Assembly (NCBI GenBank): GCA_035539015.1
Contig: DATLJF010000200.1
Location: 3,559-67,558, forward strand
Source of the DNA: Stenotrophomonas_A sp035539015
GTDB taxonomy: Bacteria > Pseudomonadota > Gammaproteobacteria > Xanthomonadales > Xanthomonadaceae
Length of the DNA stretch: 64,000 bases
Direction: 5' to 3'
Numbering within the stretch: the first letter of the stretch is position 1; the number at the start of each line of letters is the position of its first letter. Positions 26,683 to 35,151 of this stretch are shown here, one piece after another. The notes beneath the pieces are model-generated. The model saw only the letters and a program-made list of their open reading frames with translations, was not told where the DNA came from and did no database searches. The translations under genes were made by a program, and so were the position numbers.

Positions 26683-29274
26683 TCAATGGCCGGCCTGTTG
26701 TGCCAGCAGCCGCAGCAACAGCGCCGCGCCGGCGAACACCAGGCTGACCGCGAACAACCCGAACCAGGCCAACAACACGCGCAGGCGCGAGGCACCGCTG
26801 GCGGCCGCCACGCTGGCCGTGCAGGACACCACCGTCCACACCAGCGCAACCACGAACAGCAGTGCGGTGACGCCGATTCCCGGCCAGGCCGCCGGTGTGA
26901 CCGCGCCCCCAGCGACCCAGGCCACCGAACCAAGCGTGGCCAGCACGATACCGGCCAGCAATGGCAACTGCGGCAGCATGCCGGCGGCCATCGCGGTGGC
27001 CAGGCGGCCGGCGCCGATGCGCACACGCAAGGCCGCCAGCAGGCCCCAGAACACCAGCAGGCCGAAGCACGCCTGCGCCAGCGCGATGGCCAGCTGGCGC
27101 AGGACCGCAGCCGCTCCGGCTTCGCGCAACAGGCTCAGCGACAAAACATAGGACAGCACCAGCGCGCCCCATGCCAGCCAGCGCAGGCGCGGCTGCTGCC
27201 AGAGCTGCAGGCCGCTGCGGTACGGCGTATACAACATGCCGCCGAGGCCGCCGCGCCATGCGCTCCAGCCCGCCACGCCCAGCAGCAGGACGGTCAGGCC
27301 GAGTCCGGCCAGCGCGTACAGCCAGGGGCGAACACCGATGCTGCGGAAGGGGTTCGGCTTGAAGTCGTGCTCGAAGAACAGCAGCTCGCGCGCACGCGCC
27401 ATGTCGTTGGCGGCGCGACCGATGGCTTCGGGCGGGATCGCCAGCGCGCGCCGCTCCCACTCACCTTCGATCACCAATTGCCCATCCTGCATGTCGACGC
27501 GGCGGCTGAAGCGAAACCACGGGTTCTCCACCACGTCCTTGCTCGGCCGCACATGGATGCCGCCGTCGCTGCGCACCCGCACCGTCTGCGTCGCCAGCCG
27601 CGGCCCGCCCAGGGCCAGCGGCGTGCGCCGTGCCGTGCGTGGCAGTTCCTTCATCCAGTCCTGCAGCTGGAACAGCGGGAAGCCGACGACGTCGTTGTCG
27701 CGTCGGTGCCAGGCCAGTCGATAGCTTTCGGAGATGCGTAGCCGTGCGGGGTCGGCATCGTCCACGCTGGGCAGGCCGTCGAGCTGCAACTGGCTGTAGA
27801 AGCGCCGCATGAAGTCCAGGTATTGGTCGCCCAATGCTTCGGCGCCCTGGCCTTCGAACATCTGCCGGGCATCTTCGCCGCGGCCCTGCAGGTAATCGGT
27901 GACCACGGTGAAGCGCGCCTGCCGGCGCGGCTGCGCCATGGCGATGTCCACGCCCTCCTCGACGACCACTTCCGGCGTCACTGCCGCCGGATAAGGAATG
28001 TCCACCAACGCTGCCTGGCCCGGCATCACCGGCAGGCCCTGGCCGAATGGCAGCGGCGCGCGGGCATCGAAGCTGCCGTATTCGCGGTCGCGGGTGGCAT
28101 CGATCCAGAACGTCCCCCCGGGCGGACGCGCACGCACCACCACGTGGTCGAAGGCCAGCGGGCTGGGCAGGCGCGCGGACAGGTCCATGCCGGTGGCCGA
28201 GTTCACCAGCACCGGTTCGGCCGGCACCCCCGCCAGCGCCAGCAACGCCACCAGCAGCGTGGCCTTGTCCTTGCAATCGCCATAGCGGTTGCGCAGGGTT
28301 TCTTCCGGCGCATGCGGGGCGTGCGAGTTGGCGCCCATCTCCAGGCCGAGGTAGCGGATATCGCCCTGGACGAAGGCGATGGCGCGCTGCATCGAGCCTT
28401 GCGGGTCGGCCCGGTCCAGCTGCAGTTGCTTGGCCATGGCAGCGGCCACCGCCGCGTCGCGGAAGCCGCGCGGGTACAGGCCCACCGCCCAATCGACCAC
28501 CGCGCCCCAGTCCGCGGCAGTGGATAGTTCGATCCGGCCGTAGCTGTCGTGGCCGGCGGGGGTGTCCTTCTCCGCGCGCACCGCGGGGATCGCCTCGGCT
28601 TCCAGCCGCAGCTCCTGCAAGCCGTTGGCGCGTTGCTGGGCGGGCCGGAACCCCGGCACGCTGGCCTTCCAGCGCAACGGCAGCCCTTCGGGATAGCGCA
28701 CGCGCAGGCGCCGCGACGCCAGCGGCACGTCGTAGCGAGCGGTGTAGCTGTCGTAGTAGCCGCGCCCAAACACCGGATTGGCGCCAGTCACGGTGTAGGC
28801 ATAGTCGATGCGATCGCCCACGCGCAGGTCCGGCAGGCTGATGTTGAGTGTCAGCGCCCCATCCAGCAGGCCCTGCTCCAGTTCGCTCTCGCGCCGCAGT
28901 TGGGCGTAGTGGGCGCGCTGGCGCATATCGATGCGACGGCCTTCGCGCCAGACCTCCAGCTGGTTGAGCGCCAGCTGCTGGTACTCGGGCTGGTAGTACA
29001 GGCCGATCTGCCCGGCATCGCCCAGCGCGTTGTCGCGCTGCACCGTGTAGCTGACCCGGCGATACCACCGCGGCTGCGCGCCGCTGAGGTCGACCTGGTC
29101 GGAGACCAGCTCATAGCGCAACCCACCACTGGCGCTGCCGGCGTTGGGCACCGTATCGACCTGGACCCATGCTGGCGCTGCCGCCATTGCCGGCGGCTGC
29201 TCGGCCGCCAACGTTGGCCCCACGCACAGCAACCCGACCGCCGCGAGCAGCCATTTCCCCTTGCTTGACCGCAC
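26683..29274 (-). CDS. DUF3857/transglutaminase-like protein with polytopic C terminus
   Basis: The 863-aa product has a signal peptide (WLLAAVGLLCVGPTLAAEQ), then a DUF3857 domain (about residues 50-250). A transglutaminase-core domain follows, with Cys in NRYGDCKDKATLL near residue 332, His in AFDHVVVRA and Asp in FWIDATRD, an intact Cys-His-Asp triad. The last 250 residues hold about six hydrophobic helices (for example YALAGLGLTVLLLGVAGWSA), so the catalytic part is expected in the periplasm, tethered by a membrane bundle. The role of this family is poorly known, with peptidase or cross-linking activity plausible. The start is GTG, with a G-rich stretch (AAGGGGGGAGT) immediately before it. 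It lies just downstream of gcdH on the same strand (25-bp gap), so read-through is likely. Confidence 0.85.
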   Translation of the reverse strand: MRSSKGKWLLAAVGLLCVGPTLAAEQPPAMAAAPAWVQVDTVPNAGSASGGLRYELVSDQVDLSGAQPRWYRRVSYTVQRDNALGDAGQIGLYYQPEYQQLALNQLEVWREGRRIDMRQRAHYAQLRRESELEQGLLDGALTLNISLPDLRVGDRIDYAYTVTGANPVFGRGYYDSYTARYDVPLASRRLRVRYPEGLPLRWKASVPGFRPAQQRANGLQELRLEAEAIPAVRAEKDTPAGHDSYGRIELSTAADWGAVVDWAVGLYPRGFRDAAVAAAMAKQLQLDRADPQGSMQRAIAFVQGDIRYLGLEMGANSHAPHAPEETLRNRYGDCKDKATLLVALLALAGVPAEPVLVNSATGMDLSARLPSPLAFDHVVVRARPPGGTFWIDATRDREYGSFDARAPLPFGQGLPVMPGQAALVDIPYPAAVTPEVVVEEGVDIAMAQPRRQARFTVVTDYLQGRGEDARQMFEGQGAEALGDQYLDFMRRFYSQLQLDGLPSVDDADPARLRISESYRLAWHRRDNDVVGFPLFQLQDWMKELPRTARRTPLALGGPRLATQTVRVRSDGGIHVRPSKDVVENPWFRFSRRVDMQDGQLVIEGEWERRALAIPPEAIGRAANDMARARELLFFEHDFKPNPFRSIGVRPWLYALAGLGLTVLLLGVAGWSAWRGGLGGMLYTPYRSGLQLWQQPRLRWLAWGALVLSYVLSLSLLREAGAAAVLRQLAIALAQACFGLLVFWGLLAALRVRIGAGRLATAMAAGMLPQLPLLAGIVLATLGSVAWVAGGAVTPAAWPGIGVTALLFVVALVWTVVSCTASVAAASGASRLRVLLAWFGLFAVSLVFAGAALLLRLLAQQAGH

Positions 29275-29299
29275 ACTCCCCCCTTGTGGGCATCCTGCC

Positions 29300-30463
29300 C
29301 TAGAACGCGTTGAGACCGGTCAACTCCCGGCCCACCACCAATTGGTGGATAGTCTGGGTTCCTTCATACGTGATCACCGACTCCAGATTCAAGGCATGGC
29401 GCAGGGCGCCATGCGCCAGGGTGATCCCGGCCGCGCCGAGCAGGTCGCGACAATCGCGCGCCACATCCAGCGCCATGCGGCAATTGTTCCACTTCGCCAG
29501 CGAGACCTGGGCCGGCTGCAAACGCCCGGCGTCCTTGAGCCGGCCCAACTGCAGCGCGATCAATTGGGCCGAGGTGATGGCGCGCGCCATCTCGGCCAGG
29601 CGCAGCTGCACCGCCTGGTTGGCTGCCAACGGCCGGCCGAAGAGTTGGCGCTCGCCAGCGTAGGCCAGCGCCTCGCGCAAACAGGCCACGGCCGCACCGA
29701 TCGCGCCCCAGGCAATGCCGTAGCGGGCCTGCGTCAAGCAGCCCAGCGGGCCCTTCAGGCCCACCGCGCCCGCCAAGCGCTGGGCCTCGGGAATGCGGAC
29801 GCCATCCAGGTACAGGGCCGAGGTAACCGACGCGCGCAGGCTCATCTTCTGGCCGATATCCTGCGCGCTGAAACCCGGCGTACCACGCTCGACCACGAAG
29901 CCACACACGCCCTGGTCGGTCTGCGCCCAGACCACCGCCACATCGGCAATGCTGCCGTTGGTGATCCACAGCTTGGCGCCATCGATCACCCAGTCGCCGC
30001 CCTCGCGGCGCGCACGCGTGCGCATCGCCGCCGGATCCGAACCGCCCTCGGCTTCGGTCAGGCCGAAGCAGCCGATCGCGCGGCCGGCGGCCATGTCCGG
30101 CAACCAGCGCTGCCGCTGCGCCGAGTCGCCGTAGGCAAAGATCGGATACATGCATAGGGAGGACTGCACGCTGACAAAGCTGCGCAGCGCGCTGTCGCCG
30201 CGTTCGAGCTCCTGGCAGATCAAGCCATAGGCGATCGCATCGAGGCCGCCACCGCCGTATTCGACCGGCAGCGTCGCACCGAACAGACCGAGCTCGGCCA
30301 TCTCCGGCACCAGTTCGCGTGGGAAGCGCCCGTGCTCGAACGCATCGGCGATCAATGGCTGCACGCGCTCGTCGGTAAAGCGGGCGACAGCGGCCTGGAT
30401 GGCGCGGTGGTCTTCGCCAAGCAGGGAATGCACGTCGAACAGGTCGTCTGGGGGCAGGGCCAT
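29300..30463 (-). CDS. gcdH: Glutaryl-CoA dehydrogenase
   Basis: The 387-aa acyl-CoA dehydrogenase is much closer to glutaryl-CoA dehydrogenase than to other family members. Markers are YGLICQELERGDSALRSFVS followed by SVQSSLCMYP, CFGLTEAEGGSDP, KMSLRASVTSALYLDGV, and KWNNCRMALDVARDCRDLLG. The catalytic base glutamate is in TYEGTQTIHQLVVGR near residue 366. The known reaction is FAD-dependent oxidation and decarboxylation of glutaryl-CoA to crotonyl-CoA in lysine and tryptophan breakdown, with electrons passed to ETF. The start at 30463 (MALPPDD) is the family start. An upstream in-frame extension to 30706 runs through a terminator hairpin and is rejected. No other lysine-degradation gene is nearby. 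Confidence 0.93.
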   Translation of the reverse strand: MALPPDDLFDVHSLLGEDHRAIQAAVARFTDERVQPLIADAFEHGRFPRELVPEMAELGLFGATLPVEYGGGGLDAIAYGLICQELERGDSALRSFVSVQSSLCMYPIFAYGDSAQRQRWLPDMAAGRAIGCFGLTEAEGGSDPAAMRTRARREGGDWVIDGAKLWITNGSIADVAVVWAQTDQGVCGFVVERGTPGFSAQDIGQKMSLRASVTSALYLDGVRIPEAQRLAGAVGLKGPLGCLTQARYGIAWGAIGAAVACLREALAYAGERQLFGRPLAANQAVQLRLAEMARAITSAQLIALQLGRLKDAGRLQPAQVSLAKWNNCRMALDVARDCRDLLGAAGITLAHGALRHALNLESVITYEGTQTIHQLVVGRELTGLNAF

Positions 30464-30632
30464 GGAAAGGACTTCTGGAAAGCGAAGTCTGATTGTAGGT
30501 CCGCGTTCGTCGGCCGATCGCCAAAGTAGACTCGGCTGGCGAAGATCACGAAAGATGGCTAGCGGCGTTCGCGCCGGAACGGGGCCCGCACGCAAGAGGC
30601 TGCGCTCTCCACCAACGCTCCCGCAAACAAGA

Positions 30633-30657
30633 AAGGAGCCGGCAAAGCCGGCTCCTT
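30633..30657 (-). terminator. Rho-independent terminator after the glycine-zipper gene
   Basis: A perfect 11-bp stem (AAGGAGCCGGC / GCCGGCTCCTT) with an AAA loop lies 26 bases after the stop of the leftward gene at 30684. The minus-strand side continues CTTGTTTG. It insulates gcdH from the upstream gene. Confidence 0.8.
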
Positions 30658-30683
30658 CGGTAAACCAAAACCCATCGAGCGTA

Positions 30684-31502
30684 TTACTGGCGCGTACCCG
30701 CACCATCGGCCGCCGCCGTCTGCGTCACCAACTGCCCGTCGATCACCGGCAAGCGGTCGCTGGCCGGCTTGTCGTCCAGGCGCACCGTCTTTTCCTCGCC
30801 GTCGTAACGGTAGGTGACGTTGTAGCCGATCACGTTATCGGTATTGCCCATTGCGATGCGCTGGCCCGGCTTGCTGTCCATGCGCATCGTGCCGGTGGTG
30901 CCATCGGCGTTGCGATAGGTCACGTTGTAGCCGGTGACGCGCGAAGACTCGGCCGTGGCGTTCTCGGTATGGCACTGGCGCTCGGTGCGATTGACCACCT
31001 GGCCGCCGACATGGCGCTTGTCGACCTGGTTGCCGACCACGCCACCGGCCACTGCGCCGGCCGCGGTGGCGACCTTGCGCCCATTGCCGCCGCCGACCTG
31101 GTTGCCGAGCAGGCCGCCGATCACCGCGCCAGCCACGGTGCCGCCGACGTTGCCGTCGCGTTCCGGCAGCCGCTCCTGCACCACTACGTCCTTGCAGACC
31201 TCATGCGGCGTGCTGGTGCTGGTGGTCTCGCGTACGGCCTCGCTGCCAATGACGGTGGCGTACACCTTTTCTTTCTGGGTGATCGGGTCGACCTTGACCA
31301 CGTCGGCGTATTCCAGGCCCTTGCCCGGGGCCACCGCGTTGGGGTCTTCGACCATCGAGGTGTCCAGCGCCGGCCGCGTCTGCGCCGACGGCGCGACGAA
31401 CTCGTCGGACTTGCCGCGATTGTTCATGAAGGCGGCCGTCGCCACACCGCCCACCAGCAGTGCGCCTGCCGCGACCAGTATAGTTGTCGTGTTGCTTTTC
31501 AT
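30684..31502 (-). CDS. Glycine-zipper (2TM) envelope protein
   Basis: The 272-aa protein starts with one hydrophobic segment (TILVAAGALLVGGVATAAF, about residues 6-24) that could be a signal anchor. In the middle is a glycine-zipper region (residues about 120-160) with repeated small residues: GGTVAGAVIGGLLGNQVG and ATAAGAVAGGVVGNQV. Two related segments follow, VTGYNVTYRNADGTTG and VIGYNVTYRYDGEEKT, each likely a small beta-rich repeat. Such proteins are envelope components of the SlyB/17-kDa antigen type, and their exact job is unclear. A good ribosome binding site (AGGAG then AGGATC) precedes the ATG. It is monocistronic, ends in a clear terminator and is divergent from the next gene. Confidence 0.85.
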   Translation of the reverse strand: MKSNTTTILVAAGALLVGGVATAAFMNNRGKSDEFVAPSAQTRPALDTSMVEDPNAVAPGKGLEYADVVKVDPITQKEKVYATVIGSEAVRETTSTSTPHEVCKDVVVQERLPERDGNVGGTVAGAVIGGLLGNQVGGGNGRKVATAAGAVAGGVVGNQVDKRHVGGQVVNRTERQCHTENATAESSRVTGYNVTYRNADGTTGTMRMDSKPGQRIAMGNTDNVIGYNVTYRYDGEEKTVRLDDKPASDRLPVIDGQLVTQTAAADGAGTRQ

Positions 31503-31652
31503 TGATCCTGCTCCCTGCGGACGGTCCGCGTTTTGGACGGTTGGATTCGAACATGACCCAGCTGAACAAATCCACGCCTTTCAGCAGAATGTGCGCGTGA
31601 AGAGCCCCGGCCAGTGATTTCATTCACGCTTAATCGTTTTCAAGGACGCGCC

Positions 31653-31865
31653 ATGCCCAACCCGCTCACCCTGCCGCTGTTGAACTGGGCCGGACGCCTG
31701 CGTTTCCCGACCCTGGCCAAGATCGTCGCGGCCTTGTTCGTGATCGACCTGTTCCTGCCCGACCCGGTGCCGTTCGTCGACGAGCTGGTCCTGGGCCTGG
31801 CCACGGTGCTGCTGGCCAACTGGAAATATCGCAAGGGCACCCCGCCCTCGCTGCCCGGCCGGTGA
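31653..31865 (+). CDS. Small membrane protein (DUF6116-like)
   Basis: The 70-aa protein has an amphipathic N-terminal part and one or two hydrophobic helices (LAKIVAALFVIDLFLP and ELVLGLATVLLANW), ending in a short basic tail. It resembles small conserved Xanthomonadaceae proteins grouped as DUF6116, which I recall but cannot verify here. No function is known. The ATG at 31653 has AAGGA 8 bases upstream. It ends 28 bases before the TatD gene on the same strand and may be co-transcribed with it. Confidence 0.75.
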   Translation: MPNPLTLPLLNWAGRLRFPTLAKIVAALFVIDLFLPDPVPFVDELVLGLATVLLANWKYRKGTPPSLPGR

Positions 31866-31893
31866 ATCGCGGCGCATCATGCACGGGCAGGCC

Positions 31894-32661
31894 ATGCAGC
31901 TGATCGACAGCCACTGCCACCTGGATGCGAGCGAGTTCGATCCGGATCGCGCCGAGGTCCTGCAACGCGCCGATGCGGCCGGCATTGCTGCCCAACTGGT
32001 GCCGGCCACCACGGCGGCAAGCTGGCCGAAGTTGCGCCAGGTCTGCCAGGGGCAGACAGGGCTGTATCCGGCCTATGGGCTGCACCCGGTGTTCCTGCCC
32101 GAGCACCAGCCCGACCACCTGGACCAGCTACAAGCGTGGATCGAGCGCGAGCGCCCGCTGGCCATCGGCGAATGCGGCCTGGACTACTTCATTGAGGAGC
32201 TCGACCCGCAGGCACAGGCGCGTTATTTCGACGGCCAACTGGCCCTGGCCCGCCGTTACGACCTGCCGCTGATCGTGCATGCGCGGCGTGCGGTCGAGGC
32301 GGTGATCCTGGCCATCCGCAAGGCCGGTGAGGTGCGCGGCGTAGTCCACAGCTTCGCCGGCAGCCCGGAACAGGCGCGCCAGCTGTGGGAGCGCGGCTTC
32401 ATGATCGGCCTCGGTGGACCGGTCACCTACGAACGTGCGCGCCGCCTGCGCCAGCTCGCCACGAGCATGCCGCTGCAGCACCTGCTACTGGAAACCGACG
32501 CGCCCGACCAGCCCGATGCGCAGATCCGCGGCCAACGCAACGAGCCGGCGCGGCTGGTGCACGTGGCCGAGGTCGTCGCCCAGCTGCGCGGCGAAGCGGT
32601 TGCCGACGTAGCGGCGCAGACCGCCGCCAACGCCCGCCGGCTGTTCGCACTGCCCGGCTGA
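31894..32661 (+). CDS. TatD family metal-dependent hydrolase
   Basis: The 255-aa TIM-barrel protein carries every TatD metal ligand: the two histidines in LIDSHCHLDASEF at the N terminus, Glu in AIGECGLDYF, His in LPLIVHARRA, His in VVHSFAGSPEQA and Asp in LLETDAPDQP. Family members are cytoplasmic metal-dependent nucleases or exonucleases, and some act in DNA repair or on D-Tyr-tRNA. It is the size typical of the YjjV/TatD group. The ATG at 31894 gives the usual family start; an ATG five codons earlier (31879) is also possible. It is convergent with tcdA, with only 6 bases between the stops. Confidence 0.92.
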   Translation: MQLIDSHCHLDASEFDPDRAEVLQRADAAGIAAQLVPATTAASWPKLRQVCQGQTGLYPAYGLHPVFLPEHQPDHLDQLQAWIERERPLAIGECGLDYFIEELDPQAQARYFDGQLALARRYDLPLIVHARRAVEAVILAIRKAGEVRGVVHSFAGSPEQARQLWERGFMIGLGGPVTYERARRLRQLATSMPLQHLLLETDAPDQPDAQIRGQRNEPARLVHVAEVVAQLRGEAVADVAAQTAANARRLFALPG

Positions 32662-32667
32662 GCTGCC

Positions 32668-33501
32668 CTAGCCTGCCTCGACCGTATCGCTGGCCTCGGC
32701 CTGCACTTGCGCGCGGGGCGGCTTGAGCAGCATCTCCAAGGCCTTGCCCACCGCGACGAAAGCGAAGGCGCCGGTGATATGGGTAGCCGCGCCAAGGCCG
32801 GCGCCACAGTCCAGCTTCAATGCCGCATCGGCACCCAATGCCGGGCGCACTCCGCACACGCTGCCGTCGGCCTGCGGGTACTTGACGTTCTCCAGCGAAT
32901 ACACCGCCGGCACGCCGAAATAGCGCTGCGGGTTCTTGGGGAAATTGAACTCGGTGCGCAGCTTCTTGCGGATCAGGGCGAGCATGGCGTCGTGCTCGGT
33001 GCGCGACACATCGCGCACTCGGACCAGGGTCGGGTCGGTGCGCCCGCCTGCGGCGCCCACCGTGATCAGCGGCAGCTTGCGGCGGCGGCACCAGGCGATG
33101 GTTTCGACCTTGACCCGGAAGCTGTCGCAAGCATCCACCACCAGGTCGAAACCCTGGTCGAGCAGCGCCTGCATGTTATTGACGGTGAGGAAGTCCTCCA
33201 CCGCGACGGCTTCGATTTCCGGATTGATCGCCCGGCAACGCGTCGCCATCGCCTGGGCCTTGTTCTGGCCGTACTGCCCGGCCAGTGCCGGCAGCTGGCG
33301 GTTGGTGTTGGAGACGCAGATGTCGTCGGCGTCGATCAGGGTCAGGTGGCCGACGGCGCTGCGCGCCAGCGCCTCCACCACCCACGAACCGACGCCGCCC
33401 ATCCCCACCACCGCGACGCGGCAGGCGGCCAGGCGGGCGACGCTGCCAGTGCCGTAGAGCCGGTCGACGCCGGCGAATCTTTCGAGCCATTGCGGATTCA
33501 T
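32668..33501 (-). CDS. tcdA: tRNA threonylcarbamoyladenosine dehydratase
   Basis: The 277-aa E1-like enzyme has the nucleotide-binding loop VAVVGMGGVGSWVVEALARS at residues 29-48, followed by LTLIDADDICVSNTNRQ. Further markers are VVDACDSFRVKVETIAWCRR and the family-specific FGVPAVYSLENVKYP. This is TcdA (formerly CsdL/YgdL), which uses ATP to convert t6A37 in tRNA to its cyclic form, a modification that improves decoding. Length and motifs are normal. It stands alone on the minus strand, convergent with the TatD gene and divergent from the cytochrome-like gene. Confidence 0.95.
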   Translation of the reverse strand: MNPQWLERFAGVDRLYGTGSVARLAACRVAVVGMGGVGSWVVEALARSAVGHLTLIDADDICVSNTNRQLPALAGQYGQNKAQAMATRCRAINPEIEAVAVEDFLTVNNMQALLDQGFDLVVDACDSFRVKVETIAWCRRRKLPLITVGAAGGRTDPTLVRVRDVSRTEHDAMLALIRKKLRTEFNFPKNPQRYFGVPAVYSLENVKYPQADGSVCGVRPALGADAALKLDCGAGLGAATHITGAFAFVAVGKALEMLLKPPRAQVQAEASDTVEAG

Positions 33502-33624
33502 CCTGCGATTTTACGCGTAGTCAGCCGAACCCGGACCGTCGTAGGATCGAGCCCGCACTTCACCCTCGCGCCCGCATCGCGCACCCCGCCACGCCACAGG
33601 CCGCCCGCCGGCCCGGAGCCCGCC

Positions 33625-34056
33625 ATGTCCAGCCAGCCCCGCCGTCCTTCCGCCGCTTACCGCTATTTGTTCATGGCCCTGCTCGGGCTGCTGGTGGGCA
33701 TCATCGCCACGGTGATGGTCATGCGCGCGGTGCAGGCGCGGCGCGATCCGTTCCCGCACAGCCTGATGCACGTGATGGCCAAGCAGACCGATCTGCTGCA
33801 GCGCAGCCAGCAGCAGAACCGCTGCACCGCGACCGACAGCCAGCCACGGCTGCAGACGTTGCGCTACCTGTCCAACGACCTGGAAACCGCATTCCCCAGC
33901 CTGCGCGATGATCGCCGCTTTGCCTCGCACGCACGTGACATGCGCTCTGCGCTGGACCAGTCGCTGGCCGGCGTGCCCGGCGATTGCGCCGCACTGGCCA
34001 CGGTCAACACGCGTATCGGCGAGGCCTGCAAGGCTTGCCACCAGGATTTCCGCTGA
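33625..34056 (+). CDS. Membrane-anchored cytochrome c'-like protein
   Basis: The 143-aa protein has one N-terminal transmembrane helix (YLFMALLGLLVGIIATVMVMRA, about residues 13-34). A soluble helical domain of about 105 residues ends in the heme-binding motif CKACHQDFR at the extreme C terminus. A CxxCH close to the C terminus after four helices is the layout of class II cytochromes (cytochrome c'), which bind heme c covalently and often handle NO or transfer electrons in the periplasm. A second cysteine pair (NRCTATD and GDCAAL) could form a disulfide. The uncleaved anchor is unusual for cytochrome c', which is normally soluble. The ribosome binding site GGAG lies 8 bases before the ATG. 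Heme binding is inferred from the motif only. Confidence 0.75.
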   Translation: MSSQPRRPSAAYRYLFMALLGLLVGIIATVMVMRAVQARRDPFPHSLMHVMAKQTDLLQRSQQQNRCTATDSQPRLQTLRYLSNDLETAFPSLRDDRRFASHARDMRSALDQSLAGVPGDCAALATVNTRIGEACKACHQDFR

Positions 34057-34158
34057 CCTGCCGTCGCAGGGCCTGGCGCCGGTTGGCGCCGCGTTCACCC
34101 GAGCCACGCCAGGATGAGGCCACCCGCGGCAAGCCGCCGCGCTGACCTTGGAGGACCC

Positions 34159-34641
34159 ATGAATATTCGTCAGATCGGACTTGGCGTTGCAACCGCCGCC
34201 CTAATGGCCGGCTGTGCCACCAGCCAACCGGGCTACAGCAACTACGGCGGTGGCAGCTACAACTCAGGCAACCAGGGTTATTCGCAAGGCCGCTGCGCCG
34301 ATTGCGGCATCGTCACGCGCATCGACGCGGTGCAGTCCAACCGCAGCGCGCCTTCGGCCACCGGCGCGGTGCTCGGCGGCATCGTCGGCGCCGTCGCCGG
34401 CCGCACCATCTCGCACGAAACCGGCGGCAGCAAGGGCAACCAGAACGTGGCCACGGTCCTCGGTGCCGGTGCTGGCGCGGTGGCCGGCAACGCCATCCAG
34501 AACAACGTCACCGGCGACTCCTACGACATCCAGGTGCGCATGGATGATGGCCGCGTGCTGATGATCAACCAGCGCGACCTCAACGGCATCCGCGAAAACA
34601 CCTACGTGCGCGTGGTCAACGGCCGCGTCGTGCTGCGCTGA
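34159..34641 (+). CDS. Glycine-zipper outer-membrane lipoprotein (SlyB/17-kDa type)
   Basis: The 160-aa protein has a lipoprotein signal with lipobox LMAGC (cysteine at residue 19), a Gly/Tyr/Ser-rich linker, and then a glycine zipper (GAVLGGIVGAVAGRTIS and VATVLGAGAGAVAGNAI, about residues 70-115). A C-terminal beta-rich tail follows (YDIQVRMDDGRVLMINQRD), ending VNGRVVLR. This matches the SlyB/rickettsial 17-kDa surface antigen family, linked to outer-membrane stability. The ATG at 34159 follows a strong GGAGG. Its glycine zipper resembles the one in the protein encoded at 30684-31502, so the two are probably distant paralogues. It ends in a perfect terminator shared with the convergent cold-shock gene. 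Confidence 0.9.
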   Translation: MNIRQIGLGVATAALMAGCATSQPGYSNYGGGSYNSGNQGYSQGRCADCGIVTRIDAVQSNRSAPSATGAVLGGIVGAVAGRTISHETGGSKGNQNVATVLGAGAGAVAGNAIQNNVTGDSYDIQVRMDDGRVLMINQRDLNGIRENTYVRVVNGRVVLR

Positions 34642-34660
34642 ACGCCCGTTTCCAGGCAAA

Positions 34661-34690
34661 GCAAAAAGGCCCGCTAGCGGGCCTTTTTGC
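34661..34690. terminator. Bidirectional rho-independent terminator
   Basis: This is a perfect 30-base palindrome: the stem AAAAAGGCCCGC with its complement GCGGGCCTTTTT around a tiny TA centre, giving a U tract on both strands. It lies between the convergent lipoprotein and cold-shock genes and should stop both transcripts. Confidence 0.93.
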
Positions 34691-34707
34691 TGATCGCCAG
34701 CGACAGC

Positions 34708-34917
34708 TCAAGCCGGCTGCACGGCGTCGGCTTGCAGGCCCTTCTGGCCCTGCACGACGGTGAAGCTGACCTTCTGCCCTTCCTTCAGGCTCTTGAAGCC
34801 CTGGATCTGGATCGCACGAAAATGGACGAACACGTCCTCGCCATTCTCGCGGCTGATGAATCCGAAGCCCTTGGCATCGTTGAACCACTTGACGGTACCG
34901 GTCTCACGCTCTGACAT
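34708..34917 (-). CDS. Cold-shock domain protein (Csp family)
   Basis: The 69-aa protein is a single OB-fold cold-shock domain starting TGTVKWFNDAKGFGFIS, with the RNP1 motif KGFGFIS and the RNP2 motif VFVHF. It ends GLQADAVQ, a standard CspA-type length. Such proteins bind single-stranded RNA or DNA and melt RNA structure in the cytoplasm. Aromatic residues for nucleic-acid stacking (Trp, Phe, Phe, His, Phe) are all present. The ATG at 34917 follows GGGAG and a second GAG. The transcript probably has a long 5' leader, which is typical of cold-regulated csp genes. Confidence 0.95.
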   Translation of the reverse strand: MSERETGTVKWFNDAKGFGFISRENGEDVFVHFRAIQIQGFKSLKEGQKVSFTVVQGQKGLQADAVQPA

Positions 34918-35090
34918 CTCGCAATACTCCCTGACGACGCATTCGGTTGGTTGACGGCAATGGGTGGCTGGTTGCAAGGAGGAAGCGAGGTACAGGGGAC
35001 GCCGGGGTGGCCGACCCATCAGGCCACGATTCACGGTGACCTTGCCAAGCGCAGCGGCTGCAACTTAACCCGAGCAAAACGCAGTGTCAA
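34918..35090 (-). promoter_or_regulatory. Promoter and long 5' leader of the cold-shock gene
   Basis: On the minus strand a perfect -35 TTGACA (35090-35085) is followed 16-17 bases later by TTAAGT/TAAGTT (about 35068-35062). This would give a leader of roughly 135 bases before the csp ATG. Long leaders are a known feature of CspA-type mRNAs, where they act as temperature-responsive folds. I cannot fold the RNA here, so the regulatory claim is inference. A second TTGACA lies about 23 bases further upstream. Confidence 0.5.
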
Positions 35091-35151
35091 TCACCCCAAC
35101 TTCACATTGTCAACCCCCATTTGACCCCCTATTCGGGATTTACGGACGACC

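Noticed and set aside
30464..30706. An 81-residue extension of glutaryl-CoA dehydrogenase.
   Set aside because: It would translate through the terminator hairpin at 30633-30657 and into the end of the upstream gene, and family members start at the MALPPDD position.
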